NCBI GenBank assembly: GCA_028551475.1
Contig: CM052358.1
Location: forward strand, 28,360,853-28,424,852
Length of the DNA: 64,000 nt
Direction of reading: 5' to 3'
Source of the DNA: Casuarina equisetifolia
Lineage: Eukaryota; Streptophyta; Magnoliopsida; Fagales; Casuarinaceae
Positions 60,592 to 64,000 of this stretch are shown piece by piece (the stretch's first letter is position 1; each line of letters starts with the position of its first letter). The notes below the pieces were generated by a model. That model did no database searches, was not told where the DNA came from, and saw only the letters and a program-made list of their open reading frames with translations. The position numbers were made by a program, and so were the translations under genes.

Positions 60592-60878
60592 TTGCATAAG
60601 CAACTTTGTTACTTGTGGAAGCAGTCCTGGCGTCAAGACTCTCTAATGACGAAGGAGACCGGAAGAAGAATTTAAAGTCTGTAGCTCTATATGAACACCT
60701 GACAACCTGAAAAACAGACTTTGTAATTAATGGGTTTCGATCCCGGAAATAAACATTGAGTTTCTCATCTTGCTGCCTGAATTTGTCCATTCCACCAAAA
60801 CACTTTTTTAACCATATATTGTCCAGTTTCAAACGAAGGCATATATGGCTACACTTGCCTGGTTCGCAAGTCGATGAC

Positions 60879-61021
60879 CTTGTCGTGCATTAGGATTGCT
60901 TTCTCGGAAGGTCTGCAAGCAGTACCAACGACATCAAGAGGCAGAACTCTTCGTGTTAGCAGATCAACGGGAGGATCAAATGCAGTCGGATCACTGCTTC
61001 TTCTTCTTCTTCTTCTTCTTC
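60879..61021 (-). other. Copy 2 of the unexplained protein-like frame and CTT repeat
   Basis: This is the counterpart of 50034-50286. The minus-strand frame reads DPTAFDPPVDLLTRRVLP then LDVVGTACRPSEKAI. The CTT run is shorter (about eight units, 60996-61020) and is flanked by cactgctt and aagcagtg, giving a small inverted repeat. Confidence 0.35.
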
Positions 61022-62501
61022 AAGCAGTGGAGGTGAGATATTTTTCTCTGTCTTTACAGTAAAGACACCCTTAACAGTTTTGTTGACCATCTGCATGCTG
61101 CTTTAAAGGGGAAAGGAATTATCAGTTGGAATTGAGCTAAAGGAGCTAAGCAAGGATGAATATTTAGAATTATTTAGTTGTAGATCTTAATGAAATGGAA
61201 AAATTACCTCACCTAATTAAATAATACAAATAGGTAAAGTTTTACATAATTTCTGATAGTCGCTTTCTTGGCACAAGTCCACTATCATATGGTAACGTTT
61301 TAGGTATCGTTAAAATACATAACAGCCTAATGAAAGGCTGACAACTGAAGTTACCCAAAAGTTTCCTTAGGTTAGACGTATTTTTCTTTACGCGAAAAGG
61401 TGGCGAATCTTTTGCATGTGTTAATAGGCCGACTTGCTTGATTATTGTCAAAAATTAATTTTCATTTGAAATTAAGTAGCGTTTGAGTAATGTGTAATGT
61501 ACTCAATAGATACATCAAGATGTCAGCCATTCAAAAATGAATGCATTCTGCCTAAACAATGCTTCAAAGACTAGCCAAATTGGAAATGAAGGAAGATATT
61601 AGGTGATTTAATTCTTTTGAAAGGTATCCAATATTGGCACTTGAAACTTATTTACCTACTTTGAAACTTCAGAACATTGACCTCTGGAATAAAAAATGTG
61701 GTAATGTGTAATCAAGTGATCAGAATTTGAAGATTGGTCAAAAGCATTCTACAACAAGGTAATTATCCTACGCAACCAAATATAAATACTTAATATTTTG
61801 ATGGAGGTAGGGTTTTAAGGACTCTTGAAATTATTTTTAATCCAAGTAAAATAAAAATTAAATGATACAAGTGGTAAAATATCTAATAATAAACAACAAA
61901 ACATAACACGACGTGAAAATTATTTTCCAATTAAATATTACTTGAATTTTAATTTGGGTGAAGTTTATATCCCTAAACATGGAAATAAAGCATGAAGAAT
62001 GACGTGTAACCTAATTAAGCTACAAACTAAACGAAACAAATTGAAATTCTCTTTTGAAAGTAGAATAATCTTATTTTCGGATTATCGTTCATTGAAAAAA
62101 CTAGGTGAAGTAGGTGTGGAAAGTTCGAGAAACATACCGCAAAGTATTATTTCAATAGTTCATCTAATTTCAAGTAGCATATGTTGATTTAGTTCCAACT
62201 TGATATTTTTTAAGAGATATAATTCTTAAAAGTAAATAAAATATCTCTTCAATAAGCTTTAGTAAAATGTAATGCAAGGGAATAATTCGTGGGCTTTAAA
62301 TGCCTCGAGCAGCTCTTGACATTTGAAATGTGGATCAAATACAAGTGTGTTATAATTATTTCAGTCGCCAGGTTTTTCTATTTTATGAAGTAGTTAAAAC
62401 GAATTTTTGATAAATATCTTTTTACCAGTGGAGGGCAGATCAGGGGCGAGTTAGACCCGTTTGGACCTGCGGTTCGCTCGACCCGCGCTCCCTTTACAAA
62501 T

Positions 62502-62664
62502 GCCAAAAATGGAAGAACAAATTTTGCCCGAAACATCCAGATTTTCGGAGCCACAGAGAAAATGCAAGGGAGAACTCGAAAATCTACCACCTGGTCCTTG
62601 AACTTATATCTGTGGCTGTGAAAATCTGGATGTTTCGGGCAAAATTTGTTCTTCTAGTTTTGGC
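62502..62664. repeat. Long near-perfect inverted repeat (hairpin)
   Basis: Arms 62502-62557 and 62609-62664 are reverse complements over 56 bp with four mismatches by my count, around a 51-base loop. An inner 35-bp stretch (aaaatctggatgtttcgggc extended by aaaatttgttcttc) pairs perfectly. Transcribed from either strand, it would fold into a stem of the size processed by plant Dicer-like enzymes. No transposon ends or target duplication were identified. Confidence 0.85.
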
Positions 62665-64000
62665 TTTCGAATTTCTTTCGCTTGATCTTGCTGGTTTATG
62701 GAACCGTGGGAGGTGGTGACTTCACGACCTCGGTTGCCAATTTTGCACCTCATCCTGATCAGGCTCTGCATCAATTGGAAAATCTTCCTTTTCCTCTACT
62801 CAGCCGGGAACAACAGAATGTGAACTCTAAAATCAAAAACTTCCGCTAGTCCTTTCTTAAGACTCGGACTAGAATTTGAGGAATGTAAAACAGAGATTGG
62901 TCATCATACTGGCTATGGGGTGATTTACCCACATCGTAATAATGTTGGTGTTACAAGCAGCCAAATTGGGATTTGAGGTATGAGGCGCGTAGTGCTTCTG
63001 AACAGGACAAAAAAGTAATATGAAAGAACTCACATCTCCTGCAAAATAGAGGAAATTTTCATGCTCATTCTTCGACAACTTACTGAAATGTGAAGTGAAT
63101 TAATTTACTTCAAATTTCGTGCTAAATAATGAAATATGCTTGGCCAAAAGGATTTTGGTGTCTAATCGAACAGCTTTTACTAACTTGGTGCGCTGTAGTT
63201 GGCACTAAATAACAGCGAGGTTGGTTATAGGAAGCTGAGAATTTGGCTAGGCCAATGACTTTAATTTTCCTTCTCTTTTAAATAAGTTCAACATACTTGA
63301 TTTATTTAACTATTTATTTCCTACTAACGGATTTCCTAGAAATTGATTTCTTTTTCTTGTGCCTCCAAGCTTGATGGACACATCAGCATTGAAGAGATTT
63401 TAGTAACACTTTATTTTTATTTAACTTTTGATTGTTTAAAAGAGTATTTGAAACCCATCAATTTTGAATTAATATTTTTTTTAGTTAAGCAGAAAAGGTG
63501 CAAAAAGTAAATGTTGAATTTGAAACTTTTTAAACAAGAGAGGCCTCAAATTACTAATGATTTTACTGAATTACCAATGAATTGAATTTGAGTTAAATTA
63601 TAACTTTTGATTAACTTTTACCCTAAAAAATTTACAAATTTTTTGGAGTTAAATACTTCTCAAATTCTTTTGAAGGCGTGACACTCATTACACTACTCGT
63701 TAAGTGGAAGGGATTTTCTGAGGTTTCATGCGTGGCCTCAATCTTCCTGAAAATTTTGTAGTGTTGACCATTTTTTTACCATGTCGATCATTTACGCACC
63801 TTCAATAATAGGGATATCCTACTAAGTTTACACCAAATAATAGGGGAATGGGTAGCACATGGATTTCTTCAAGGCCAATCTTCAATTAGCAGTCCTATTT
63901 GACCTCGCACTAGCGAAGGCCTCATCAACCAACCTCGAAAGGAAGCTAGGATTTAAAATGTCTATTCCATTTTTTTCTTTCTTTTTCCCCTTCCATCTTC
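62665..64000. other. 3' end of the window, nothing firmly recognised
   Basis: Mixed-composition DNA to about 63090, then AT-rich. A minus-strand 69-residue frame (62869-63078) contains a possible acceptor followed by KHYAPHTSNPNLAACNTN, but I recognise no family and cannot place neighbouring exons. Confidence 0.4.

Larger units (their letters stand above)
54611..62319 (+). repeat. Segmental duplication, copy 2 (decayed side)
   Basis: Direct copy of 45560-51665, about 1.6 kb longer because of a solo LTR (55550-56793) and a TRIM element (57088-57405). Introns, exons and the downstream flank all align, so this was a DNA-level duplication. A 55-bp tandem duplication (54961-55015 and 55016-55070) is private to this copy. 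Confidence 0.93.

Noticed and set aside
1..64000. CRISPR arrays, bacterial operons, tRNA or rRNA genes
   Set aside because: Looked for repeat-spacer patterns, ribosome binding sites and cloverleaf or rRNA words; none found. The DNA is plant nuclear in character.

Overview
The window looks like nuclear DNA of a eudicot plant, most likely grapevine or a close relative. Genes are split by many GT-AG introns, intergenic DNA is AT-rich, and LTR retrotransposons are abundant. The species is an inference from recall, not a search.

Layout. 1-1021: pyrimidine-rich tandem repeat and the end of an Athila-like LTR. 1080-3165: gene-free, GC-richer block resembling plant mitochondrial DNA. 3700-4963: LINE reverse-transcriptase relic, then a broken partial copy of the kinase gene that follows. 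6270-10567 (minus): complete six-exon receptor-like cytoplasmic kinase of the PBL/RLCK-VII class. About 5 kb of intergenic DNA separates it, head to head, from a ten-exon subtilase (15562-21644, plus). 23427-36145: decayed Ty1-copia element with both LTRs, split inside its reverse transcriptase by a 7-kb minus-strand Athila-like element that carries gag but no pol. 38382-42491: nine-exon YTH-domain m6A reader (ECT2-like), followed by a short pseudogene fragment of itself. 44969-49814: thirteen-exon branched-chain 2-oxoacid dehydrogenase E1-beta gene. 45560-51665 is duplicated in direct orientation at 54611-62319. That copy lacks exon 1, carries frameshifts and stops, and holds a solo LTR and a miniature LTR element (TRIM). 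Between the copies lies a small secreted cysteine-rich protein gene (52849-53259, minus). A near-perfect 56-bp inverted repeat sits at 62502-62664.

The genes are unrelated housekeeping or signalling genes, not an operon or cluster: kinase signalling, secreted proteolysis, mRNA m6A reading, and mitochondrial Leu/Ile/Val breakdown. The shared theme is structural. Three of the four main genes have a decayed partial copy nearby, and three contain one intron with a GC donor instead of GT. I reconstructed exon joins by hand from reading-frame continuity, splice dinucleotides and remembered family sequences. Every gene model closes in frame, but none has transcript support here.
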